Source: Pagrus major
Taxonomy: Eukaryota; Chordata; Actinopteri; Spariformes; Sparidae
DNA length: 64,000 nucleotides
Assembly: GCF_040436345.1 (NCBI RefSeq)
Contig: NC_133219.1
Coordinates: 23,286,709-23,350,708 of the forward strand
Direction: 5' to 3'
The notes under the pieces are model-generated. The model had not been told where the DNA came from and did no database searches. It worked only from the letters and a program-made list of their open reading frames with translations. How positions within the stretch are numbered: the stretch's first letter is position 1; the number at the start of each line of letters is the position of its first letter. Of the stretch, positions 1 to 12,700 are shown one piece after another. The translations under genes were made by a program, and so were the position numbers.

Positions 1-1799
1 CAACACCTAACAGTATTGTGAATGAGGACAGGCAGGCCCAGCAACAGTCTTTTTTTCCCTTTTTTTTTTAGCTTTTACTGATGTTTTATTAAATTAATAA
101 GGCTAATAACATCAATATTTACCTTATATAAATGGCTGGCATTAGACTGGATAATGTGTGCATGCATGGTGCACACACACAGGCAGCAGCAGCAGCAGAC
201 ATGGCACTGTGATGCCCACTGCACTGGAAGAACTATCCGCCTGTGACAACAGCAAATAAAATCATAGAGAGGGACAGTCATCGCTGCCTTGTGAGGTCTA
301 AGGTGGATTTTTTTTTTTTCAGCTGCAGATGTACATCATATATATCTGTGTGTGCATGCATTAGCCTCTCTGGTTGATTTGATCCTGGGCATGTGTCATC
401 TTATTCAGCATTCATCCATGCTTTGCCCCCGGGGATAATCAAGAATTATTTCACCATGACTCACACTCACCATATCCTTCATTGAAAATAGTTACAGTAG
501 AGACATTTGTTTTACTTCAGTGCCTTTCAGATCGTGTGCATCCTACGTACTCCCTCATAAGCCTCCGCTGAAACATCCACGTCCAAGGCTGTGGACAATG
601 CATCAGCAACAGAGAGTCACGACAGTCACCCAATTTAAAAAAAAAAAAATGAAGCAAAGAGGCACTTCCGTCGAGTTGCATCTCTGATTTTGATGTATAA
701 ACTGAGCACACAGGCAGTGACAAGCACTAGTCGTACCCCTCAAATTAACTGTGTTCGCTAAAAGGTCAGCAGCTTTGTTGTTGGGAAATCTCACCCAAAA
801 AATGTCCCTGACGCAGAGAAAACTGCCCCTGCAACCATGTAGATTACAGAACACCCTCCAAACGCCTCCTGTTTCTGCCTCCTGAGGCACACAGTCAGGT
901 GTACACGGGTGTGTTTATCAGAGGGCATTGTTTCCAGGCTCTTTCATTTACATACCCTCCTCAAAATTGTCCGTGTTTCAGCATGTGAAAAGCTGAAGCA
1001 AGTTTTCTTCCAAACACTTAATTGACCTCATTGGCGTCTTTTTTGACAGCACTCGAAGAATCCAGTCCCCTACAGGGCAGTGAACTGTGTGGGAGACCCT
1101 TTAGTTTAAACTAAACATGACATTCAATGATGACGTCATCGTGACAACACTAAAATACAATTGAGCGTGCATGTCCATCCTTGTGAATTTAAGGGAAAAA
1201 TGTCATTTCGTTCCTCTTGGCCAGTTGTTGGGAATGCCTCCCCCCCTGTTATGTACACAGAGCCAGTCAGATGAATGAACATGTCGTATAAATGAGAAAT
1301 AAAGTCAGTCTGACTCAGGGCCACAGCGAGGATAGGTAATGCTGGATGCTGCGTGTGTCTGTGGGCTGATATATTTGTTTATTTCCGGCTGTAACGGTTG
1401 TTAAACGCACATTACACCTGACGGGTCAGTTAATGACAGTAAATTTAATTTAATCAAACAACAGAAATTATTTTTTGGTCGTGTGCACAAATATGCATGC
1501 GAGCTGGCTACAGTGGGGAACATTAGATGGGATCGACCATCTGAGGTTAGCTGAAAAACATGTGCAGCTACTGAGACACTTTTGTTTGTGATAAACAAAG
1601 TAATGCATCTTGGTCAAACGACCTGCGCACTTTGTTTACAGCCATGGTTATGGTAAGATATTTTGTCATTAATAATTAAAGGATTGAGGATATGAGGACT
1701 GTGAGTTAATTATTCATTCAAAGTCACTTCTCAAACAAAATATTCAGCAGTTCAAGCTTCTTTATTGTGAGAATCTGCTGCATTTCTTCTTCTGTGATT

Positions 1800-1935
1800 G
1801 TAAACTTAATAACTGTTGGTTGGACGTAACAAGACATTAGAAGATGTCATGTAGGGATGTAGGAAATTGTGATTTTTCGCTATTTTCTGGCATTTTAATA
1901 CAAAATAATTCATCGACAATGCGAGAAAATAATAA
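1800..1935 (-). repeat. Degraded copy of dispersed 'GTTGGTTGGAC / attagtcgattaatcg' family
   Basis: The order of short blocks is GTTGGTTGGACgTAACAAGACATT, then GAAATTGTGATTTTTC, then TATTTTCTGGCATTTTA, then AATAATtcATCGACAAT. The same block order occurs at 17460-17735, 19663-19925 and 55345-55640 in this window. The family is AT-rich, has no coding capacity and is common in fish genomes from memory; I do not name its superfamily. Strand is arbitrary. Confidence 0.55.
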
Positions 1936-3150
1936 ACTTTAATTGTATATGTTAAGTATAACAAAATATGACATCTGTATACAAGATCATGTTGTAAATA
2001 AATCTAAGAATTGAAGATCTTCATACGGCCAGCTGAGATTTGGTACTTGAGTTAGAAACAGAATTTATTTATTTTTTTATATAGATGAATATGTTTATGT
2101 GTATATATATATTTTGCACATACAATATATATTTTGTATACATGTTAACAGAAGATTCATTATTTTTGATGCGGTTGATCTTCGTTATCTCTCTGCAATC
2201 AGTTCCTGTTGATTGATGGTTGTATATTGATGTGCCTGAAGCGTTAATTTACATGCTTTACTGGTTTAACTGTGTTAATTTGTACTGCACAGCCCACACC
2301 GATTGGATTTGGTCAAGCTAGCTCCCCATTAGTGCATTAACCCTTTTGAGAGTGAGAACAATGCATTAGCTCACATTAACTGAATCTATATTCCCCAGTT
2401 CATCACTTTGCCCCATTAACAGTCGGCCATTTTTTTGCCCTCAGCCCTGAACGATAAATACATCTAATTTTATCTGACATGTTTTTTCACAGAGGCGAAG
2501 ATGCTTGTTAACCTTTTTGAGGAAGCGTGGGACTCATTAGAAGATGAACTGGTGGTGCCTGGGCACAGAGGCTTTAGATGATAAAGCTTCAGAGCACGTT
2601 AGCCCAGATTACAGGGTGATGTGAGATGGCTGGGAGGTGAGGTAGAAGAAACAGCTGGGTCCGTCCGCTGCGCTCTTCCTGGAACATGGGGCCACAGACA
2701 ATGTGGGGACGTCAGAGCGCTTCATGTTCAGGTTGAAGGTTCCTGTCAGGGCAGGACAGGCCCAAACATGTCTGACTCCCTCCGAGCCACCTCCACATCC
2801 AGTTTGTATACAGCCTTTGTGGCATTAAAGTCAAATACCTTTAAAAATCAGCGATGTCACTCCTACAGTTTTGGACAATCCAGGACGAACTTTCCCCAAA
2901 CACAACAAACGAGCGGAAACATAAACCTGCAATTCAGGCGAAATGCACAGGCTTTTGTTTCATCCTATAGGCGATTATTATTCAAAACCTTTAATGCATC
3001 ATAATTACACTCTTGTGCTATGCTTGCATGTAAATCATCACGGTTGAGCACTCAACTGGCCCACCAGGAAGGCTAAACTCAGCAGAACCAAAGAGTCTTA
3101 AAAACATTCCTTTAAATCAGGTGAGGTATAATTTGCACAGTGTTAGAAAG

Positions 3151-3151
<1 letters not shown>

Positions 3152-3245
<94 letters not shown>
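3152..3245. repeat. (GT)n microsatellite, about 94 nt
   Basis: A perfect GT/TG run begins at 3152 and ends just before CATGATTTCC, 330 bp upstream of exon 2. The three short reading frames across it (poly Cys-Val, poly Thr-His) are artefacts of the dinucleotide repeat. Confidence 0.98.
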
Positions 3246-3246
<1 letters not shown>

Positions 3247-3574
3247 ATGATTTCCACATACACACAGTCTTCTCCACTTGTAAAGAACAGCCAAGATGAT
3301 AATTAGGCTGGCTTTTATATCTAAATGTCACATGTTGGCTATAATAAGACCACAATGCTTGACTTGACTTGCTCTGCGCTTGCTGTTTTCACTGCTACTG
3401 TACTTTCCGTTCCAGTTTTTCTTCATACTCATCTCACTTTCAAAGCATGGGTTCAACAGCTGCCAAAAGACTGTGAACACCATATTTGAACACATATATG
3501 TTCTCCCTCTTGTTCTCTGTTTCCTTTTTTTTTTTTTTTTTAAGCATATCTCTCTCCAATCTTTCCGTCTCCAG

Positions 3575-3738
3575 CTTCCTTCTATGGCGATGGCTTTGTA
3601 CAGCTCAAGGCAACGGAGTCGTCCGACCATAACACACTCCGCATGCGCTTCCGAACCTCCAGCACCAACGGCCTGCTGTTTCTCGCCGCTGGCCAGACCG
3701 ACTTCTTCCTACTAGAGCTCCATGCTGGTCGCCTGCAG
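3575..3738 (+). CDS. cspg4: CSPG4-like exon 2 (start of laminin-G domain 1)
   Basis: The exon follows a polypyrimidine stretch and CAG (AG at 3573-3574) and ends at CAG|GTGGGT (GT at 3739). It begins with the last two bases of a split codon, then reads SFYGDGFVQLKA and continues to LLFLAAGQTDFFLLELHAGRLQ. This is the strand pattern opening the first laminin-G domain of CSPG4, where human has ASFFGEN and LLLLAAGPADHLLLQLYSGRLQ (recalled). The next exon continues in frame with LKLDLGSGE. The upstream signal-peptide exon was looked for between 1 and 3574 and not found. Confidence 0.9.
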
Positions 3739-6700
3739 GTGGGTACATCCGTGGCCCCGGCACATGAGTATATGTGCTCAACCATACATGAGCACACGCA
3801 TGCACATATATGTACAGGCTTACAATACACACAGATCTCTGTGCTTGACCACGCACGCGCATGAAAAGACACACACGCTGACCACCGTAAGCTATTGCTC
3901 TATCTCAGTTGACAGTGTCAGTCTCTCAGCACAGTAACACAAGCAGACAAGCCTGCGTGGTGTCAGCTGAGTGTTTACTCCATACCAATCACTTGTCACA
4001 GTGGCATCTAGGAGATTATGAAAGCAGCAGATCTGTGTTTTATTGTATTTGAGTAATCGTGTGATTATTGAATGATAACATTATGACATGTATGATAGTT
4101 TAATTTTTCTTGGATTATGAAAAACTTTCAATCTAAGAAGTGTGCTGCTTGTATACTCTTGTCTGGTCCTGTAATCACTTTATAATAAAATGTAATATAT
4201 ATTTTAGATTTTGATTATTTGTTATTATTAATCATTATTCCATGAAATGACATATAATTTATAAAAAAATGACTGACTCTATTCAAAATATAATTACATA
4301 AAACCATACAAAGCACCAAATCCTCATTTGAGAAGCTGAAAGCAACGAATGTTTCCCATTTTTGCTAAAAAAATTACAGAAATTACAACTTTTCTTTTGA
4401 ACCATTAATCGATTAAACGACTAATAATTTTGGCCTTAATATAAAGATAGTATTCTTTACTTTGAGCAGTATTTTTGTTATCAGACTGCGATGATGCTAC
4501 ACCGCTGTGCAGCCATAAATGTGTCTGCTCAGTGAATACACTGGCTTGACTCAATTCGAACACGAGACGTACCCCTTAAAATAGGCCTTCAAAGCTTAGT
4601 CAGGTGAAAAGAAAGACAGAGTTCATTTCAAAAAGTTGAAATTCAGATTTACAAGGTACTGAATTCCATATTAGAGCCTAAATTATGAGAAGACCGCTTT
4701 AATGTCAAAATTCAAAGTGTGAAACTGTGTTTCAGCAGTAAAATAGATCAACTTTGCCACAATATTTACCATACAATAGCATACAATATACACCTCTGGA
4801 TGTTAACTTCTGATTTAATTACAAATATGTATACTTTGGGCACACTTCAGAGATTAAGGATGGGTTTGTGTCCCAAGTGGGTGTACTATTTTTAGCCCAC
4901 AACACAAGCCTTGCTGGGAGGATTTAAGGGTGAAATACATTTGTCCTTTCAAGACTGCTTCTCAAGCATCCTGTAAGCAGCTCTGCCAAGATAAATCGGC
5001 ATACAGAATGGACAGATGTACTGTAGGAAGCCTTTTTAATATGCAGACACATTCATGAGAAACACAGTCCTCAGATATGCATTATAGCTTTTGTGCATCA
5101 AACTCGAGAATTCCTTGTGACTAAGCTTCTATTCGTGTTTGACTTGTGCTACCGGGAATGAATCACTCTGTCGACTGTGTTACATTGTCGTACTTCAGTG
5201 AGCACGAGGAGTGAACTGCTCTTCCCTGTTCCTTAAACTGGCACAGGTCACCAAATATTTTTTTTGTTCACTTGCACAAGCTATCCTCGGGCTTGGGGTC
5301 TCATTCCATGTGAGTCAGTCATGAGTGTTTGCTCCCTGGAAACCCGTGCATGAATTGCGGGGACTCAGCAGCAAGCCTTGACAAGCACGTCATCTAAATG
5401 CAGCATTAGTTTGAGATGGTGACATGATGCTCTGAGGACGTAGCTAAAGGCAAAGAGATAATAGTTCTCTTCCTGCTTTAAATCACAGAGAAAGCTCAGT
5501 GTTATAAAAACAATGTGACATCACAGTCTAAATCCTGTGTTTTCCTTTCCAGGTGTCACAGTGTCTACAGTTAATCCTTTAATTCAAAATCATAATTTCA
5601 TGAATTATAGAACAAAAATATTTAAATGCTTCATAAAGAATAGTAATGATATATTAATATTTGTATATGTTTATAAAACAAGATTGTAAGTAGGTATAAT
5701 GTGTACAATGTTCATCATCTTAGTTTAATGTGACCTGATATGGTGCTAGATAAAAAAGTTAAGGAATCGCTAAACTCACTACATTTCACCCCCAGCAGGA
5801 CATGAACATCCATCAAATTATTGGCAATCCATCCAATAGTTGTTGAGACATTTGACTCAAAAGCACAAACATCAACCAAAAAGACATTTCAGTGTGATGA
5901 ACCAACTGACCAACACTATTATTCTTAGAGACATGCCGTGAACATGGCAAACAATAACAGTAATCAAATCTAAAAAAAGATATTTTCTAAACTGGTAAAC
6001 GAGAATTTAAATTGAATTTCTGCTCAGATCAGTATGTGCATTTATATTTTGTTCCTTGTTTATTCTCTTAGCTGAAGCTTGACCTTGGATCGGGGGAGCA
6101 AGTGTTACAATCAGAGAGAGGCTCTCAGCTCAACGACTTGGCCTGGCACTCTGTGGAGATCTACCATGTGCAGCAAAATATCACTCTGACTGTAGACAAG
6201 AACTCTCATACCAGTGCAAAGATGCCTGGCTCCCATCACGATCTCCAAGTTTTAGATGGTATCTATGTGGGAGGCTCAGGAGGCCTGGATAGAAGTTACC
6301 TCCCCAGAGATCCGATTGGCTTCCGAGGGTGCATGGAGGATGTGGTCTTCAACGAACACGACCTGCTGTCATCACTGAGGCCATACACTGGATTTAAGAA
6401 TGTCTATGAGGTGTCTTTAGGCTGTAGTCCTCAATTCTTTGCCACAGAGGAGGACCCTATCAGCTTCTTCAGCTCCAGGGCTTATATTTCTCTTCCAACT
6501 TGGAGCACCCAGCAAGAAGCAGTATTTGAATGTGTTGTCCACACTTCAGCAAAAGAGGGAATTATTTTGTACAGTTCAGCCAGAGAAGGGGACTTTGTTG
6601 CTGTGGAGATTCAGGAGGGTTTGCCAGTGGCCATTGTTGGAAAAGGTGGAACGAAAACAGAGCTTCGTTCCCTCACATTCATCAGTGACAGGAAATGGCA

Positions 6701-9700
6701 TTCTATCAAGTTGAATTTCAGTTCAAAAAGCCTTGAGCTCACTGTTGACGGAGAAATGGTGAAAAGCAGCATTAGCTCTCGTTCCAAGGGGCTTCAGCTT
6801 AAAGGTTATCTTTTTGTTGGAGGTATCGATGATAGCACCAGAGCAGAAGTGAGAAAGGCAGGACTTGTTTCTGTGTCTGGAAGACGAGTCAGAGGAGGTT
6901 CCTTTAAAGGATGTTTGAAGAGCATTGAAGTTAACAAAGTGAAGATGGGTCTCTCCAATGCTGTAGTCACCAAGGATATCTCAGTTGGTTGTGAGCCAGA
7001 GAAAGAACCAGAACCATCGACCACGGTGAGTCCAACAAGTGCTCCAAGATCCCTCTTTCACTTGGTGACACCAACACCATCACTTCACATGTCCACCTTA
7101 GCAAGGGGCATGGACCGAAGGTATGGCTCGAATTTTGTGCAGCTCAAAAACCTTGTGGTCCAGGAAGGTGGTCGAGCATCTCTCGAGGCCAAACACGTCA
7201 AGGTACTTCTGGACTTCAAGAAGCTTGGCATTCGACAGTCTCAGATCATGTTCAGAATTCGGGAGCAACCAATTCGTGGTCAGATAAGGCTTGATGTTGA
7301 TCAAGATCAAGAGGAGAACACTTTCAGTATGTTGGATCTTTGGCATGGACGAGTGATGTATATCCATGGAGGCTCTGAGGAACCAGATGACTTCTTCATG
7401 TTTTCAATTTATTCCAGCAGTAGAAAGCAAGTTCCTGATTATCTGAAGGCCAACAAATTATACCGCTACAATATTACTGTGACACCCACCAATGATGCAC
7501 CTGAATTAAGTCTCCCTGAAGGAAATCTCTTTGTCCTCTTGGAGAACACAAAGAAACGTCTCACCACAGATATTCTGAAGGCCACAGACATTGACAGTCC
7601 CTACACCGACCTTGTCTTTTCTGTGCTCGGGAGCCTTAACGCTGATGCGGGATATTTAGAATTAGAAAACAACCCTGGCAAGGTAGTGACCTCATTCTCG
7701 TATTTAGACTTGGAGGAACTAAGGGTGTACTATGTTCACACAGGGGTTCGAAACTCGAGGATAGTTCTTAGAGTTAGCGATGGGGAAAAGGTGAGCAACA
7801 CTGTGGTTCTTAGGGTCATGGCTGTAGCGTTGGAGTATAAGATTGCCAACAACACAGGCATTGAGATTGTTCAAGGAGAGTCAGCTATAATTGGTTCAAA
7901 GCAGCTGGCTGTGCAAACCAATGCTGTGAAACAAGTTGTAGACATCCGCTATGATGTTATTGAGCCCCCTCAGTATGGAGAACTCCAGAGACTTCACTCA
8001 AGTGGTGAATGGAGGCATACTGACTCGTTTTCCCAAAGGCTTCTAGAAAAAGAGCGCCTGAGGTATGTTAGCACTTTTCAAGAAATCCAGACATCCACCG
8101 CCAATGATTACTTTAAGAGCAAAGTTAATGTGGCTGGAAGGGCGACCACTGAGATTCTCTTCCCAATCACAGTAAAGTGGGTGAAGTACTACTTAGTGAG
8201 GAATGTCATGATAGACATTGATAAAGTCAGAAAAGTGACGCTAAACTCTGACCATCTTTTCGCCACAGCCGAAGGTGTGACGATCTCAGAGGATGACCTT
8301 TATTTTCGGGTTCTCACCATACCAAAGAAAGGTAAACTCCTGCTCGACACCACAGTCTTGAAGAAGAACTCAACCTTTAGCCAAAGAGATGTGACAGATC
8401 TAAAAGTACATTACGAGCTGGTCGACAGGCCTTATGAGGATACCGGTGACAGGTTCAAATTTCAGCTTGTTTCCAGACATGCTCAGTCACAAAACTATGA
8501 TTTCCAGTTTTCCATTAAAGCGGATGTCAACAGTGTGTTTATGAGAAATGATGGCCTCTCACTTCTGGAGGGAGAAAGTAAACTTATCACAAAAAATGAG
8601 CTGTTTGCGGAGACTTTGAGTACAAAGGATATGTACTACACAGTCATAAACAGCCCCAAACATGGAAAGCTAGCCCGTATTAGTCAGTCAAATTCCAATG
8701 CTAGCTACAACAATATCTTAACCTTCAGTAATCAGGATATCTTAGAGGAACGTATAATGTACATCCATGATGACAGCGAAACAACCCAAGATGAGTTCAC
8801 TTTCATAGCCTCCACCAGCCAAGGGTTCAAATCTTCCATTGCAGAAGATGAAATTGGCTCCAAAGAAGGAACGTTCAATATTTCTATCCAGTTACTCAAT
8901 GACCAAAAGCCGGTACGTGTTATTGATAAAGTTTTCCATGTAGTAAGGGATGGACAGAAGTTACTCACTATAGAGGATTTGCGTTATCATGATGCAGACT
9001 CTGACTTTGATGATGGCCAGTTGATTTACACTCGACGTGGGATCCCGATGGGAGACCTAGTGCTGGTTAATGACACTACTCACCGGCTGTTCCAGTTTCG
9101 ACAGAAGGACTTGGAAGAAAAGCGAGTGTTGTTCATTCACAAAGGTGTGAGCACTGGCAGGTTTGTGCTCTTTGTCTCCGATGGAAAACATTTTATATCA
9201 AGCCTTTTAGACATCAGTGCACATGACCCGTTCTTGAGGGTTGGCAACAACACTGGCCTCCTGGTTCAGAAGGGCCAATCGGTAACCTTTTCTCCTAGTA
9301 ATTTTAGTGTCATATCAAATTTGGACATCAGAGATGACCAGGAGGTCATTCTCAAATTAGATGAGGCACCAAAGTATGGAGGACTTTACCGCAGTGAAAC
9401 AAAGGTGGACTCATTCTCACAGGCTGACTTAAAGGATGGGCTCATCTCATTTCGGCACAATGACAGCAAACACCTGGGAGACCATTTCAACTTAACAGTG
9501 AAAGCTAAAGGTCTTCAGCTTGCAGTGAGGATTAATGTGAAGGTTTACCTGGAAAGTCATCAGAGGCCACCTATTGTGCAGCATCACAACAGCTTACTGG
9601 TAGAAGAGGGAAAACCAGTGAAGATCGACGAAACTAAACTAGAGGTGAGTGTTTTAGTAGATAGACAGGCGGATTGACGTTTCATCAATGTTCATGCAGC

Positions 9701-12700
9701 ATTTATTTTAATTTAAACAACATGATGGCTATCTTGAAGACCGGTGCTCTCATATTTTATTCAACTTACAGAATCACATTTTTTATTAAGATATTAAATA
9801 CCAAATTTTCTTTATTTTTTTTTTATTGTTTGAACAGTGATCACACAATTGTATTCTTTACAGAGGATAATAATGATGAAAATTCTAGTTATGACATAAA
9901 TAACAATTAGGGATTCACAATGGGCTGGGCAATATTATTATATACTGTATATGGTTATCATAATATGAGGTAGTATATCGTCTTACATTTTGTACATCAT
10001 TATATCATGTAATTAAATTAATGTCATTGCGTTAATATTTTGTGAAAGTACCAATACTCATCCAAATATACCCCGATAAGAGGAGGTTTAATAATATGTT
10101 ACTTCCACTACAGGAGAGACTTTATGTTATGTGCAAGTAGTTGGGATAAAATAAGATATGTGTGTATATATATTGGTATTGGAAAATATCGGCATATCAG
10201 ATATTGGCAAAAATCTGTTTATATGCAGACAATGTTTCATTTTAAACATTTTCTTGTTTTCCGCTTCCAAACCTAACATGAGCATTGAAAAAAAAAATTA
10301 GGCAAACAGCTTTCATCCTGTGGCATACTTTTGGTATCACAAGGGAACAACATCCGGCAGATAACTTAATTGTAATTAAAGGACAGTTTGACACTAATGT
10401 TACAGTGGAAAACCAGTTTAAAATTTTAAGGCTACTGAAAAGGTAGAAATCGAATGCTGACCAGTGTTTGCATTTACATTTTACAGTGATGCCAAGTAAC
10501 ATTAAGAGCAAATGAAAATTAAACTTTAGTGACACATGGAACATTTCAAATGTAACCAGTGAATATGTTTTCTGATTGTTGCAGGTCACTCACGAGGACA
10601 ACCTGCCATCTGAGATTGCATTCACCGTCAAGGTAGCCCCGTCTCATGGCTTTCTCCGGCGTTTTGTCAAGGAGCGCTACATCGGAACCAAACAATCCCC
10701 TGTCAAGACATTTACCCAAGAGGACATTAACAGTGGGAACATCCAGTACATGCAGGTGGAGCCCGGCAAAGTCGACGACACTTTCATCCTCGATGCCACC
10801 AACGGGGTCACTGATGTCAACGACATTAGGATGTCTGTTGACATCATCCCACGCCTCATCCCACTTCAGGTCTCTAATATCACACTGGACGAGGGCGCCT
10901 CCAAGGCACTGACCGAGGATGTGCTCAAAGTTACCAACCGACACTTCGCTGGAATCAACTTCCTGTATAGTTTGACTGAGCCCCCGCAGCACGGTCACAT
11001 TGAGCACTCCCGGCTGCCCGGTGTGGCCATAACCTCTTTCAGCAGGAGGCAGGTGAGATATTTTTACACAATCTCTTAAAGTTGCTCAATTAGAGATAAA
11101 TGATTTGATTTACAGGGGCATTAATACTTTCTATGCTTATAACTATCTCTGAAGACACAGATGTCATGTCTGTCATCTCATTTTAAAGTCATGGGATGAT
11201 TTAGAGCAGAGGATGCTCCCAAAATTGACCCATATTTAGAGGCATTTTGACAAGCTAAAATGCCTTCTTAATTAAATTACTGTATAGCAATATTAAGCAT
11301 AGTTTGCTTAGACTGGTCAACTGATGCATAAATAATTTGATTTATAATTATTGCAGTATTTATGTCAGGCCTGAAAGTAATAGTGAAGCCACAGAGCTCA
11401 TGTCCTTATCGACCAGCTTTTTTTCTCCACAATATTTATAACCTAAAATTGAATCTTAATAAAAAATTTAAAATGAAAGGGCTGTAAAAATAGCATTACC
11501 CTGGCTTGACCCCCTTTTCATTTAATCCTACCCAAGCCAGAATCTCTCGACCTCGCTTTTTCTTTCTTTAATGTTGGTGCTCCCAATTAATTCTAAAATT
11601 TAACAAAGCGGTTATGTGTTAAGTTTCTGTCTTTATATGCAGTAATAGATGAGAGTGACCCGAGAGTCACAAATAATTATAGTGTTTTATACCTGTCTTT
11701 TGATCAAATGCTTACAAGTATTCCCTGATAATTTCCATCTTCTTTAATCAGGTGGAACACGAATTCATCTACTATGTCCATGACAGCAGCGAAACCTTAG
11801 CTGACAACTTCTCCGTGGTAGCCAACGATACAGGCCTGAGGAAGCAGAGTGCACCCCAGACGGTGTACATCCAGGTTACAGCTGTCAACGATGAGCCTCC
11901 CGTTATTACAGCCAACAGGGTCCTCAGGGTGAGTCTGCACTGCTCTAAATTTAAACTCTGGACATTTTTTTTTAACCAGCAGGTCTGGCACCATAGCGCT
12001 CTGTCAGACAATTTTCATGCGGGCAGTGTTGCAAGTAGCCCTGGCTGGCTGGATGAGGGAAACTATGTTTGCTATGTGGAGGAGGGTCTAGGGTGGCTGG
12101 CAGCACAGAACAGACGCTGACATACATTTAGAGATGCCTTGGACTTGTAGGGCGGTCTGTTATGGTGTTAAGTTGTTAAACAGATTCTCCTAGTTTGAAA
12201 ATAAAGCTGCTTTTTAGTGGGTCAGTTGCAAGCAATGCTGCTTCGGTGATCTGAAGAGGGAGCTGCTGCCATTTTGCATATTTTGGGTTGACTGGAAATG
12301 ATTTGAAAGGCCTCTAATGAATACAAAAGAGTTTAAATCAAATGGAAAATAAACCTCAGGCATAACACGGACATAAGGTCTCGCTGCCAAAAATATGTTG
12401 CTTGTATTGAGTCCCATTTCACAGCATCCTAGCGTTGAGTGACATGATGGCATGGCCTGGAAATAGCAAACGCTGCGACCACATGGCTTCAGATCATTCC
12501 ACTTTCATCTACTTCACATCTCTCTGCGCATACAAAGAAACACTACTGCTTATTTACTACCTGTCTGCTTACACACACTGTGAATATGTGACGCACAGTT
12601 CTCGTGTGTGTCAATGTGCTGAGCAGTGCTGACTTGTGCTCAGTCAGCTTTAGTGGCGAGAGTTGGGAGAGGTCCAGCTGGAAGGAGAGGCTGAAGTGTA

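Larger units (their letters stand above)
1..3574 (+). other. Intron 1 (partial) of the CSPG4-like gene or its upstream region
   Basis: No coding exon can be supported here. I looked for a signal-peptide exon ending in a phase that joins base 3575 and found none, so exon 1 is probably further upstream. The stretch holds AT-rich unique sequence, a degraded copy of a dispersed repeat near 1800-1935 and a GT microsatellite at 3152-3245. Confidence 0.6.

Noticed and set aside
3112..3355. Three overlapping reading frames rich in Thr-His or Cys-Val
   Set aside because: They are translations of the GT/CA microsatellite and have no flanking coding character.
6102..9677. The 1,191-residue open frame read as a self-contained gene starting at 6102
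   Set aside because: The frame is open upstream to a good acceptor at 6071, starts in the middle of a laminin-G domain, and runs past a GTGAGT donor at 9645 into intron. It is an internal exon.
10546..11007. 153-residue minus-strand frame over exon 4
   Set aside because: It is the antisense shadow of a well-supported CSPG repeat exon.
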